Positions 10,521 through 20,525 of a stretch of DNA of 64,000 bases are shown piece by piece. The position numbers and the translations under genes are program-made. The notes under the pieces were generated by a model. The model had not been told where the DNA came from. It searched no databases and saw nothing but the letters and a program-made list of their open reading frames with translations. The stretch covers positions 2,540,459-2,604,458 of the forward strand of contig JAEVLN010000009.1 in the NCBI GenBank assembly GCA_018350325.1, read 5' to 3'. How positions within the stretch are numbered: the stretch's first letter is position 1; the number at the start of each line of letters is the position of its first letter. This DNA comes from Globodera rostochiensis. Its lineage: Eukaryota > Nematoda > Chromadorea > Rhabditida > Heteroderidae.

Positions 10521-12554
10521 CCTTATTTTTCCTATTAGTAACCCCCTCTCCATTTGAAACCCCCTCTCTAATTGTGACCCCCCCTCGAGGGGGGTTTGAA
10601 AAATAGTAACCCCCTCTCCATTTGAAACCCCCTCCATATTGTGACCCCCTCCCTCTTCCAAGCCGTGAGTTGTAAAAATTACCTAAGTACGATCTACCTA
10701 CTAAGTTTTTTTCTCCATACCAATTACGTATAAAATTTTAGCGTTTAGTGATAAAATGAGTGATGAAGATTTTAATGAAGAGTTAATCTCAAAAAAACGT
10801 CGAATTTTTACAATCGACGAAAAATTAGAAGTCGTCAACTTCATGAAACGCATTCAATTCATGAAGCAAGTCGGAAATTTAAAATAGATCGTCAGAACAT
10901 CAGAGAATGGCAAAAGCATAAGCAAAAACTGCTCTCTTTGCGGTAGATTGATTGTCAGTTGTTAAAAATAATTTACAACTTTAGGGAATCAAAATCTGGA
11001 AAGCGTTTAAGACTTGACGGTGCTGGACGACATCTCCGCGACAAAGAGTTTGATGATCAAATGATTGCATGGATCAGAACACAACGAGCGTGTAATCAAC
11101 GAGTTTCTCGACGAACAATTCAGATCCATGCTCTACAGATCGCAAACCAAGCAGATGAGGAGGAAACAATTTTCAAAGTGAGCTTTTGTTGTTTGTAAAA
11201 AGTTAACATGAGTTTTAAGGCGAGCTGTGGTTGGCTTAACAAGTTTATGCTTCGACATAACTTACGCGTCCGTATTGCTACGACTGTTTGTCAAAAGCCA
11301 CCAATTGAATATGAGAAGAAACTTCTAGATTTTATTCTTTACATTCAGCGGCAGCGTCAATCAAACATTTACCACCATATTTATGCAGCAGATGAAACAG
11401 CTGTTTGGTTGGACGCTTCTGGAGGGAAATTTGTAGCGGTTAAAGGAGCAAAGGAGGTAAAATTAATAATATTGCATTCCTTAAACTTAAGCCAAGTACA
11501 TTTTCTAACAGGTATCAGTTCTGACAACGGGCCACGACAAACTACGTTTGACCGTAATGTTAACGGGGAGATCGGACGGATACAAATGTCTTCCTTATGT
11601 ACTTTTGCCTCGAAAACGACCTGATGCCGCAATCGAAGCAAAATTCAAGAACAAACTTCATCTTGTTTGGGCAGGAAAAATTTGGATGGATGATGCGCTT
11701 ACAGAAAATTATTTGCAGCGTGTTTTTGGGCATGGATTTTTTTACAACCGTCTACTCGTATGGGATTCTTTTCGCTGCCACATCAGCGATTCTACAAAAA
11801 ACGCATTAAAACAATTCAAAATTGATACAGCGGTCGTACCCGGAGGTCAACCCTATTTTTTTTCTAAATTGTTACAACTGTTTCAGGTTGCACAAAATTC
11901 GTCCAAGCAGCAGATGTAAGCTGAAATGCACCGTTCAAGGCAAAGATTCGGCAGCAGTACGAAGACTGGATGCTTCATGGAGAAAAAACAACGACTTCAA
12001 GCGGCAACACATGCGCGGCACCAATGAACATTTACTTGAACTGGATTTATGAAGCGTGGGAGAGCATATCGAAGGAAAATATTTCAAAATCATTCAAAGA
12101 ACTTTCAAATATTTGGCATTTTTCAGAACAATTTTATCAATTTAGACGTGTGGCATAACCAATGCGCTTGACGGCTCTGAAGATGGAGAAATTCATTGCT
12201 TCAAAGAAGATGGCCCGGTTCCAAATGGGATGATTCGTTTGCAACAGGCACGTGAAATGGCCGAATTTGACATTTTGGCGGAAGGGATTGCAGGACTATT
12301 TGAGGAAGTTGACGTCGAGCAAGACGAAGAAAACGGATTTATTAGTGATGGATCAGTGGAATTGTGAATTTATATCAAATTTTATTATTGTGATGATGCT
12401 TTTTATCAAAAAAATTATATTGGTAATTTTCAAAAAAAATACATTGAAAAATAGTAACCCCCTCTCCATTTGAAACCCCCTGTCTAATAGTGACCCCCCC
12501 TCGAGGGGGGTTTGAACAATAGTAACCCCGGGGTTACTAATAGGAAAAATACGG
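10521..12554 (+). mobile_element. pogo/Tigger-like DNA transposon, copy 1
   Basis: Bounded by inverted ends (left CCTTATTTTTCCTATTAGTA, right TACTAATAGGAAAAATACGG on the same strand) and by TA on both sides, the pogo-type target duplication. Subterminal regions hold C-rich repeats of the type AACCCCCTCTCCATTTGAAA around a TCGAGGGGGG palindrome. The interior encodes a spliced DDE transposase, now broken. Same family as 30193-32172 and 39580-40103. Confidence 0.92.
10756..12367 (+). pseudogene. pogo-family transposase, broken
   Basis: Encodes the enzyme that would excise and insert the element. The N terminus (MSDEDFNEELISKKR) is a CENP-B/psq-type helix-turn-helix DNA-binding domain, followed by a second HTH region (RLRLDGAGRHLRDKEF to CGWLNKFMLRHNLRVR) and a DDE catalytic core. 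The acid residues are visible in HIYAADETAVWLD, LLVWDSFRCHIS and FVQAADVS (pogo DDD type). At least four introns are needed (about 10943-10983, 11178-11210, 11456-11511 and 11846-11885). Breaks: one A is missing near 10847 relative to the copy at 39744-39935, shifting frame, and an in-frame TGA stands after AADVS where a tryptophan codon is expected. The C-terminal tail continues open to LAEGIAGLFEEVDVEQDEEN and the stop. Not functional as it stands. Confidence 0.88.
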
Positions 12555-12599
12555 TAATTGAACTTTTAAAATTATGGGTCATCATCATTTGCTTATAAG

Positions 12600-13740
12600 G
12601 CGTTTAAAGGTTAATTGTTCGGTTCTTGACCAATCCACTTCATAATAGGAAGTCGTTAATTAAATTAAAAAAGGTGACATTGTCTTGTAATTTTTTTTAT
12701 ATTATTTTCAAAAAATTGTTTATTTTAATTGCAAAAACACAGTGTTTTTACTTTTATTATTTTTGTTTTTAGTAACTCTAAAATTTTTAAATTTATTTTG
12801 TAATTTTAATGTTTTATTTTTTAACTTAAATTTCGATTGTCTTAAGAAATTTAAACAACTATTAAAGGTACATTTATCGCTGTTGAGTAGAGTACGGATT
12901 TATGATTAGGTTCGTAGAAAATTTTGGATTTCATAATTACTTAATCAACTTTTGTTTTTTTCTTATCCTTTAAAAAATTATTATTTTGAATTATCACGGT
13001 TTTTTCAATTTGGATTTATTAATGATTTTTATTTAATTGGCTTTATAATTATCGGATATATTTATAAATATTTTTGTTGGATAGATTCGTCAGCGACTTC
13101 TTTGAAACAAATGATTTATTTTTTATATACTAATTAACAGATATGCATTAAATAGTTAACGAATTTCTCTTAAACAATCGTGTATAATAATTTTCATTTA
13201 ATCTGCTTCGTGCGGTTATGATAGAAGGAACAAATATGTGTTTAATTCAGATTTGTGAGCAAAAAATCCGCAAATATACACTTACTAATTTCAACGATTA
13301 ATTTTTTATACATCTTACTATAAATTTTAATGCTTAAAAATAATTAAACATTACTATTAAATTACTAATTAGAAGATAATTGGCGTTAGTCCTTTTGACA
13401 ATTAATTTTTATTTTTTAAATAATTTTACAAATTTAAATATAGTGAACTTGTGACAAAACTATTTACTTTCACCAATATTATCAAAAAATAAAACAAATA
13501 GAAAAAATTATAAAAAAGGGCTTGCAAAAATATTTGTCTATATTAAAAGGTGGAAATCTGATTAAACTAAAAAACGCTCCAGGCAGAAATTGGAAAAACC
13601 AAATATGGAAATTTTTTAGAAAAACAATCAGTCTCAAAAAAGAGTATTTTGAAATTTCATAAAGTAAACAAACAATTGATAATTAATAAGAAACTAATTA
13701 TAATGAATTGATTTTAATTTTTTAAATATTGTATTTATAG
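12600..13740. other. T-rich stretch without a supported gene
   Basis: The + strand changes from A-rich to T-rich just after the transposon. Weak islands at 12600-12660 and 13200-13230 only. Confidence 0.35.
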
Positions 13741-13802
13741 TAAAAAAGCTAATCAACATAACAATCGCTCTTAAGGACACAACAACACTGACACAGCGAA
13801 AA
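13741..13802 (+). CDS. Candidate internal exon (KKLINITIALKDTTTLTQRK)
   Basis: Sixty-two bases between TATTTATAG and the consensus donor GTGAGT. After two bases of a split codon it reads KKLINITIALKDTTTLTQRK and ends in phase 0. The other two frames are closed. Both splice sites are good, and the T-rich block agrees with + sense. No domain recognised. Plausible 3' partners in phase 0 include the short terminal candidate at 15112-15141. Confidence 0.42.
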
Positions 13803-14180
13803 GTGAGTTGGAAGCTTGATTTATAAATAATGTTAGCGAATATATACTTTAAAATCTAAAATAAATCAATTATAAAGTTCTCATGAGTTATGTCAAATGT
13901 TAGAAATAGTTGCATAAAATTTATATATTTTAACTGAATATTGTATTTTTTGATAAAATTCTTACTTTTATATCTTTAGAAAAATTTAAATTTTTTAAAC
14001 AAACTAATAATAGTTTAATTATTCTCATTAAAAAAGTTATATTTTAAAAGATTTTTGATTTTATAACATTTAAGAATTACCATTTTGATTTATTTCTGAT
14101 TAAAATAGCTTTTGTATTGTTTTGGATCAGTCTCATAATTTACTTTTGTTATTTATTGAAGAATGACGAAAAAATTGTAG

Positions 14181-14232
14181 CCCAAACCATAACCTAATCC
14201 AGAGAACCCCAATTGGTTGGTCTTGGCTTTAA
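14181..14232 (+). CDS. Candidate terminal exon (PNHNLIQRTPIGWSWL-stop)
   Basis: Follows AAAATTGTAG; one base then PNHNLIQRTPIGWSWL and TAA. Only one usable splice signal, so weak. Confidence 0.22.
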
Positions 14233-14748
14233 TATTGTACTTATCAAAATATATCTTTTAACAAATATTCTTAATGTTTTTAATACTGCATTGCATATCC
14301 ATAAATTTAAGCTCAACCTTAAATTGAATGGAAAAAGTAATCTTTATTGATTTATCATTCTTTTTTTGTTTGTTGATATATTAACTTTATCTTTATCGCT
14401 ATCTTAATTAAGTTTTGCTTGGTTTAAGATCCATTTTATTTTTGATTCGATTTATTTAATTTTTTTATTTTCTTATAGGCTTTTCCTCTCAGATTTAAAA
14501 TTTTTGTTTCAGCCTTAGCAGGCGCGACAATGATAATAATTTACAATATGCAAATTATTTTAAGCATTAATGAATAAAAAATTGGTCTTTTGTGCGGATA
14601 TAGTTTTTAAATTTAACGAAATTAGAAGCAATTACATGTTCGACATTTATAAATGTTTAATTCTTGTACCGTTTTTCTCTTTAAATTAGCTTTTATTTAT
14701 CACCTACAAGTTTTTCTATTTAAACATTAAAACATTCATCGTCTTCAG

Positions 14749-14837
14749 GCATAGAAATGGCCTTTAACTTTGTCTTTGAGATCGATTCAAACTTCCCGTT
14801 TATGGGTTCGGTTATTTTTAACAATTTATTTAAATAA
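14749..14837 (+). CDS. Candidate terminal exon (IEMAFNFVFEIDSNFPFMGS...)
   Basis: Follows CATCGTCTTCAG; two bases, then IEMAFNFVFEIDSNFPFMGS and a few more residues before TAA. Acceptor is good and composition protein-like. Not linked to a gene chain. Confidence 0.3.
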
Positions 14838-15069
14838 ATAATATTTATGCCGAACTTTTCATGGTTGGTGTTACAGCTGAGCTTCAAGGAATATAAGTAG
14901 TAGATGCAGTCTTCAAGACCTGTGCTTTTTTATATATTTAGTGCTGTTGTTATTTTAATTATTGCAGTTTATTTCATATTAATTTCAGAATTGAAACTTT
15001 TTATCTTAGACTTAATTATAAAACATTTGTTTTTTATACTTATGAGGTTACTACTATAGGTATTTTGAT

Positions 15070-15460
15070 TTTTGATTAGCATTATAATTTGTCTTAAATA
15101 TTGTGAAACAGTTACCGGCTACTTTATTCAATGATTATTAGAATTATGAATTAAATGACAACCCATAAGCCTATTTCATGGCCGCATTCGTAATCAAAAC
15201 ACGAGCTCTGTAAAATTTTGTAAGTATTAAGGCTGTAAAAATATTAGAATTTTGTTAATTAATATATTTTTAAATGAAATCAAATTTTTAATAGATTTTT
15301 TTTACTCTCACTGAATAAAAAATTGATTAAGCCACCCTTCCAATAGTAATGATCTTGTTTTATTATTTTATATTAATTTTTTTATTAATAATTATTCATG
15401 AAAATGATATATATATATTACTTTCACTCCGTTTGAAATATTATTTATTTGTTATGAATT
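15070..15460 (+). repeat. Dispersed duplicated segment, inverted copy of 2545-2975
   Basis: See the partner at 2545-2975. Includes the conserved micro-exon candidate at 15112-15141 and a diverged island at 15170-15215. Confidence 0.8.
15112..15141 (+). CDS. Candidate terminal micro-exon (LPATLFNDY-stop)
   Basis: After GTGAAACAG: LPATLFNDY and TAG in phase 0, matching LPSTLFNDY at 2908-2879 on the minus strand. Confidence 0.3.
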   Translation, partial: LPATLFNDY

Positions 15461-15527
15461 TATTTTTGATCAACTTTTTAAATTTTTATTGTGAAGCTAA
15501 TCGTCCATGGCGCATTTAAAATCACAG

Positions 15528-15561
15528 CTTCAACGTGTGCTGCCCGCCCAAAACCATGCTC
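15528..15561 (+). CDS. Candidate 34-bp micro-exon (LQRVLPAQNHA)
   Basis: Lies between AAAATCACAG and the strong donor GTAAGA, phase 0 to 1, reading LQRVLPAQNHA. A longer frame through the same island reads VKLIVHGAFKITASTCAARP and would use the same donor. Strong donor, weak acceptor. Confidence 0.28.
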
Positions 15562-15699
15562 GTAAGAACGATTTATTCATTTATCAGATTTCAGAGCAAA
15601 ATGAATTGACTTTTTAAAAAAATTTAATATAAAATTAACTAAAAAATGTCAAATAAAAATACACACAATTTTAAATATTGAGAAAGAAAAAAAAATCGT

Positions 15700-15767
15700 T
15701 GAACAGAATGAGACTGAAGCACGAAGCACAGCTTGAACAGAATGAGACTGAAGCACGAAGCACAGCT
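15700..15767. repeat. 34-bp tandem repeat, two copies
   Basis: Unit TGAACAGAATGAGACTGAAG plus 14 bases, repeated perfectly. Each unit can be read EQNETEARSTA followed by a stop (TGA in the first, TAA in the second). As at 5926-5997, the duplication covers a possible coding end. Confidence 0.85.
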
Positions 15768-15989
15768 TAAACGAACAGATTTTAAATCCGGTTAACGGAA
15801 AATTTCATTTTTATTATTGGCTATAAGATTATTTAAAGGCCATAAATTGGTGCCGAAGTGCTAAATGTTGAATAAAATGCGAATGGGGATGACGATCATT
15901 TTAAAAATGTTATTTTAATCAAATTGATACAATCGGTGGAACTGTAACGAGAACCTGTAAAATCTCATTTTTTTAATATAATAAAAGCA

Positions 15990-16105
15990 TTTTTTGTAAT
16001 TATCAATGCTTAAAGATTTGTTATAAATAATAATAAAAGCATAATTAATTATTGATTATAAAATTAATTTATCAACTAAAAACTGTGTGGAGAATGAGGG
16101 CCGAA
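15990..16105 (+). repeat. Dispersed duplicated segment, direct copy at 60405-60500
   Basis: Both contain TTGTTATAAATAATAATAAA and AATTTATCAACTAAAAACTG in the same order and orientation, with small indels. Confidence 0.7.
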
Positions 16106-16554
16106 AATATATTGTAATGATTTTTAAAAATAATATTTTATTTAAAATGCTTTTAAGCTCTGGGAATAAGAGGATAAAATTGATTTTTTCCATTGATTTC
16201 ATTATCATGCAGGTTTTTTATTTGTTTTAATTAGATAATTTGAAAAACAGCTTTAGAATTTTTATTTTTATTAACTTAACGCATCCGCGCCTCAAAAAAC
16301 AAAATGAAACAAAGCTTCTATGATTGTTTTGGCTTTTTTTTTCATCGATACAAATAATAAATAAACAACAAGCTATTATTTAAAGGTATGAAATTTATTT
16401 ATTTATTAAATTAGTTTTTGATTTATCTTTTGTCATTTGCTAAAACCCTTTCCAAATTATTAAAGTGAATGAAGTATTAGCAAAGCTTCACTCGATCGAT
16501 ATTTGATAGTAACGCATAAAATAGTTTTAATTTAAATAATACAAATCTTTTATT

Positions 16555-16617
16555 TTAAAACAAAAGTAGTATAGCTGCAGTTGTAAGAGGTTCTCCACAG
16601 TTGCCGAAAGCGCGAAA
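16555..16617 (-). CDS. Candidate terminal exon (FRAFGNCGEPLTTAAILLLF-stop)
   Basis: Minus strand after TTTGGTTCTCAG: FRAFGNCGEPLTTAAILLLF and TAA, phase 0. Acceptor good. Other frames across the island are also open (one reads LVLSFALSATVENLLQLQ), so frame is uncertain. Confidence 0.27.
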   Translation of the reverse strand, partial: FRAFGNCGEPLTTAAILLLF

Positions 16618-16911
16618 CTGAGAACCAAATAATAGCTGATCACCTGGCTAATGTAATAAAGTAAAGAATCTACCCAATATAAAAAGAGTATATTAATTTA
16701 TCAAAAGTAAGACAATTTCAAGAAGGTATGAAAAAAATCACAATAATACAATATGATCTAAAGGACAAACATTTAGGGAGCGACTACGCGTACATGCTAG
16801 GGTCTGAGGAGTGAATTAATATTATATAAAAAATCAATGAAATGAACAAACCAAACGAAAATTATATAATAAGAGAAAAAAATTAAAATTAAAATATGAT
16901 CTATTCCATTG

Positions 16912-16995
16912 TTAAATTAAAAAAGGCTTGTAAATAAACAGCCTTTCAACATAAGCGTTGTTCGACACAGCATTAAAAAAATGCCGCCACTCGGT
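16912..16995 (-). pseudogene. Possible hAT transposase C-terminal relic
   Basis: In one minus-strand frame the island reads TEWRHFFNAVSNNAYVERLF. The run AxSNNAYVERLF resembles the hAT dimerisation signature (S-x-A-x-VERxFS type). Only about 28 codons remain, without the preceding catalytic core, and a second frame across 17126-16917 is also open (NNRANAIRRKQSKIRIFKPS). If real it would be the trace of a source transposase for the hAT-like elements here. Based on a remembered motif, so tentative. Confidence 0.32.
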
Positions 16996-17159
16996 TTAAA
17001 AATTCGAATTTTAGACTGCTTCCTGCGGATGGCATTCGCCCTATTGTTTACACTTAAATTAACTTTATAGTAGATTACCTTTTCTTCACATGTGTCATTT
17101 ATAATATAATTTAATGCACTTTTCAAATTGTATTATAATAGATTCATGTTTTCTAAATA

Positions 17160-17345
17160 TTTTACAGGATTAGTTTTTATTTTAAATTTTTTGGAAAAAT
17201 GCAGTAGATCATTTTATTATTTTTAATATTGACACATATTTTAATATTTTTTAATTTTTGTCTTTTGAGGGTTGAGTCGAGAGAGATTCGCACATTGATT
17301 ATCATCATAAATTATTTTGCCCAATATTGTTTTTTTAAATTTAAA
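17160..17345 (+). repeat. Dispersed duplicated segment, inverted copy of 3475-3660
   Basis: Partner described at 3475-3660. Confidence 0.75.
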
Positions 17346-17469
17346 GTTTTGGAAAACTGCTTAGATATTATACATTTTATATTTCTTATTTTTTTTTATT
17401 CATTTAAATTGGTATATTTTTCTTCGAATTCACAAAACCTCAGTTAAATATTTTAATGCTGTGCGCCAG

Positions 17470-17570
17470 AAGACAAAATAAATTCGGCCTTTGCTGTAGC
17501 CAAATTATCTTTAAGAATTGGTTTGGCTGACAAAGATATCTTATTCGGAAGATTCACAGAAAATAGCCTC
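17470..17570 (+). CDS. Candidate internal exon (KINSAFAVAKLSLRIG...)
   Basis: About 101 bp between CTGTGCGCCAG and the donor GTAAAT. After two bases it reads KINSAFAVAKLSLRIGLADK then DILFGRFTENSL, phase 0 at the donor; if the donor is not used the frame stops at TGA ten bases later. Composition is strongly protein-like and the other frames are poorer. The acceptor has a short pyrimidine tract. No family recognised. A phase-0 partner downstream could be 18963-19085. Confidence 0.42.
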
Positions 17571-17869
17571 GTAAATGCAATGTGATCAGTAAGTTTATTT
17601 CTAACATTATAACTAATACTTCCAAAAATCGGAATTACCTTAAATTAATATTTGTATTTGGTTTTATGTAATTGTTAGCTGAGCTATCCTTATGTGATAT
17701 TTTAAATTAATGACGAATCACGCATTCTCCGGCATTGTTCTTTCGTGTCTAATATTTTAACATATTATTTGTTTATTTACTTTTTAATTTTTTTCTATTT
17801 TATATTCAACATTTTGTTATATTTTTTTTAAAGTTATGCCAGCTTATTTTGTTTTGCATTTTCGATATT

Positions 17870-17998
17870 TTAGTATTTCCGCAGAAGAGTATTCCTCCAA
17901 CACCAATGATTTATTTCTCTTTTATGAATGCGCGTAAATGTCGTCCCAGTTCGTTCTTTTGACTGTTTTTGAGCACCTAAATTTGCAAATCGGCACGA
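17870..17998 (-). CDS. Minus-strand coding-like frame, second part
   Basis: Reads CRFANLGAQKQSKERTGTTF and on to WRNTLLRKY then TAA. It overlaps by 22 bases the end of the frame at 18105-17977, in another phase, as if one reading frame had shifted. No start codon. Could be a decayed exon. Confidence 0.25.
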   Translation of the reverse strand, partial: SCRFANLGAQKQSKERTGTTFTRIHKREINHWCWRNTLLRKY

Positions 17999-18105
17999 CT
18001 ACTAACTTTTAACTCATCTTCCGCTGTCTTTGCTACATCATCAGCTATTGGTTGGTCATTAATTTCAGATTTTTGGAATTTTGAAATATGTTTTATATTA
18101 AAAGT
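17977..18105 (-). CDS. Minus-strand coding-like frame, first part
   Basis: Open for 42 codons with no ATG: KSEINDQPIADDVAKTAEDE then LKVSSRADLQI and TAG. Acidic, well-mixed composition, unlike chance AT-rich translation. It is minus-sense within a T-rich block where most candidates read plus, and the frame continues shifted at 17998-17870. A small decayed gene or foreign exon is possible; no family recognised. Confidence 0.33.
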   Translation of the reverse strand, partial: TFNIKHISKFQKSEINDQPIADDVAKTAEDELKVSSRADLQI

Positions 18106-18361
18106 TTATATTTCGATATCAATATCGCGATATTTTTATCGAAATGTATCGTGCCGAGCAATATTTGGGACACATATTCTTGTTCTTTTCCATAACGAAG
18201 TATAATTGTATTTTAAAATAATATCGAATGCTATTTGAGATATTTTGAATGATTTCTATTGATAGGCTTTGAGGATTAATGTTTTATTTATAGTAAATGG
18301 TTTGGTGTTGATATTTTAAATAATTACTATGTATTCTATTTTGCTAATTTTGAATATTTAA

Positions 18362-18511
18362 TTTTTTTGTAACTCTACCGGCTCGCCAAGGCATGGATCA
18401 CATGACAAATCAGTATACTTCGAGAATCAGCTCAGTTATTTTCAATGTTTTTTGCACCTTTTTGATAAGATATTTAAATTTACTAAAATTATAGATGTTA
18501 ACCTCTTATAA
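18362..18511 (+). CDS. Open frame of 49 codons, no start codon
   Basis: Reads NSTGSPRHGSHDKSVYFENQ then LSYFQCFLHLFDKIFKF before TAA. The first half coincides with a GC-richer island. No acceptor is visible upstream. Hypothetical. Confidence 0.25.
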   Translation, partial: FFCNSTGSPRHGSHDKSVYFENQLSYFQCFLHLFDKIFKFTKIIDVNLL

Positions 18512-18962
18512 GCTTTACGCATTCAACTGTTAATTAATGTTTTATTTGGCCATTCTTTACTTATAATTTTATTTATATGTTTTAGTAAAATTTTGCTTTT
18601 TAAATGTGAGGTATTAGTTTTATGATGGGTTAGTATTTAGTTGTTTTTATCTTAATACTATTAATTATTCGCGTAATTTATAATTAAGAATATTTGCGCA
18701 ACAAATTGCTTATATATTTTTATTGTGTTAAGGTATTCAACAAATACTGTAATCTATTAACAATGCTTTAATTACTTAACCACAGTTTTAAGTTTTATTT
18801 ATATGTTTTAATATTTAGTTTTTATACGTGCACTCTAACAAAAAGCCTTTAAAATATGATACTGATTAATTTAAAAATTTTTTATTTATTTTCACTCAAA
18901 ATTTGAAATTCACTTTAATTTTTTGTTTTATGCTTTGCCGAACCGCCGTCAAATAATTGCAG

Positions 18963-19085
18963 TCTGTTGATGTATTTGACAATATCTCATATTTTAACAA
19001 GACTTTTTTTATTTATTTTACAATTTATATTTTAAATATTTGCCATAAGGACGACATATTCTTAACGAAGTATAATTTGTACGTG
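18963..19085 (+). CDS. Candidate internal exon (SVDVFDNISYFNK...)
   Basis: Follows ATAATTGCAG and stays open 41 codons to a donor-like GTAATA (phase 0 to 0), or to a stop at 19143-19145 if read through. Begins SVDVFDNISYFNKTFFIYF; later DDIFLTKYNLYV. Middle is AT-driven. Related DNA lies at 18190-18240, which shares AACGAAGTATAAT and AATAATATCGAATGCTA. Confidence 0.28.
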
Positions 19086-19397
19086 GTAATATATTTTAAA
19101 ATAATATCGAATGCTAAATATTGTAATAAGAAACGGTTAATTTGAGACACATTGAATGTTCGCGGTCAATGAGCGTAATAAATTTAAAAAGCATTAAAAT
19201 TGATAGATTATTGAAATTAATTCTAATGTATACTATTTATTGAAATAATGTTTAAGTTCGCCATTTGATATCCAGACTGTTTTTTTTTTTTGAGATTTTA
19301 CTGATTTCTGCGCTAATTTCTCAAAATTACAATTTTTAGGTTTCAAATACCCTTTATTTATTTATTTGCTGATAATATTGGTTAATTATTTCAAAAA

Positions 19398-19568
19398 ATG
19401 TTACAAGCACGAAATAATAATCAGCTGATCCACCATCAGGCTTCCATTGGTAGGATGGTGACGCGCCGCTTGGGTTTAATCAGTATAATCAGCTTGATTT
19501 TATTAAATATTATTGTCTTTTTAGTATTACACAAATACATAGATTTAATTTTTTATATTTTATATTAA
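19398..19568 (+). CDS. Possible small membrane protein, 56 aa
   Basis: Complete ATG-to-TAA frame. N-terminal polar part MLQARNNNQLIHHQASIGRM, a basic stretch VTRRL, then a hydrophobic run GLISIISLILLNIIVFLVL that would span a membrane, and a short tail. The positive residues before the helix fit an inside-N topology. Upstream is ordinary AT-rich DNA. By-chance frames of this length occur in such DNA, so support is moderate at best. Confidence 0.33.
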   Translation: MLQARNNNQLIHHQASIGRMVTRRLGLISIISLILLNIIVFLVLHKYIDLIFYILY

Positions 19569-20078
19569 ATTATTATTTTGCATTCCTTGCATTTTAATTT
19601 ATCAATTATCATTAAATCTTTAATTTTACATTAAATCTTATTTGTTTCTATCAAAAAAAAAGATTATATTTAAAATACTTACCAATGGAAGTGTGTAAGC
19701 TATGTTTGTAAAATACGTAATAAATTCAGCGCAAAAAAGAAAAGATGAATACAAAGATTATGGAATCAAAACATTATTTAATAATTTATAAACTGTAAAA
19801 TTAAAAATGCCGACAAAACAAATCAAACATTTGAAAAACTGTATCAAAAATAAAGGAGAAAAAGTGTCAAAATGCTGGACTAAATAAATTCGAATGGAAT
19901 ATCGTGTAAGGACGTTGCGTTATCCATATTTGCAAATCAGCATTTATCAAATAAAATATGTTTCCTACAGCATTTTTGGTAGCATAAAGATTAAATAAAT
20001 AATTTTTATTGTAGAAGAATTATAAAAAAATATTTTCAGCCTATTTGAGCTTTGTAAAAATTTCAATGCAAATTATTG

Positions 20079-20258
20079 ATGGAATTTAATTTATTGAATA
20101 ATATAACTTCAATACTGTCATGTCAAGGTGGAGGATGTATTAACGCGCTGATTTCTTATAATAGATCATTAAACAATATCAAATTAAAAATTTGTCCTAC
20201 ATATGTACTGGTTATTCGTAAATTTAAATTAAATAATATTTTTACGTTGTTAAATTAA
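20079..20258 (+). CDS. Hypothetical ORF, 59 aa
   Basis: ATG-initiated; contains LSCQGGGCINALISYNRS in a small island. Otherwise N/K/I-rich. No splice context or homology. Confidence 0.2.
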   Translation: MEFNLLNNITSILSCQGGGCINALISYNRSLNNIKLKICPTYVLVIRKFKLNNIFTLLN

Positions 20259-20288
20259 TGTTATAATTAGGAACCGGTGAAATACAAA

Positions 20289-20420
20289 GTTCCGGATCCG
20301 GAACCGCATTTTCAATTTTAAAAATCTAAAAATCAAAATTCGAAAATAAGGACAATATAAGAAGAAAGTTTGCAAAAGGACTAATCTTATAAATAAGGAC
20401 AGATACGACCTCTGCTGCTA
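20289..20420. mobile_element. Fragment related to the hAT-like element at 45874-46623
   Basis: Contains AATCTTATAAATAAGGACAG followed by a TACGACCTCTG-like end, matching the right terminal region of 45874-46623 (AATCTTATAAATAAGGACAG then TTACGAACCCTG). A second AATAAGGACA lies at 20345-20354. It starts with the perfect 16-base palindrome GTTCCGGATCCGGAAC (20289-20304). Ends and target duplication are not clear, so this is a diverged or truncated relative. Confidence 0.5.
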
Positions 20421-20525
20421 TCCAAAAACCTGATGTTGATTTCTGACACTCAAACGGCTAAATGTTTTGCTTTTCTTATGCCAAATTTTTTTTGTCTAAC
20501 AATTACAATTGAAGTGAGCGTAAAA

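Noticed and set aside
11381..11641. An 86-codon minus frame across the transposase
   Set aside because: Antisense shadow of the DDE core of pogo copy 1.
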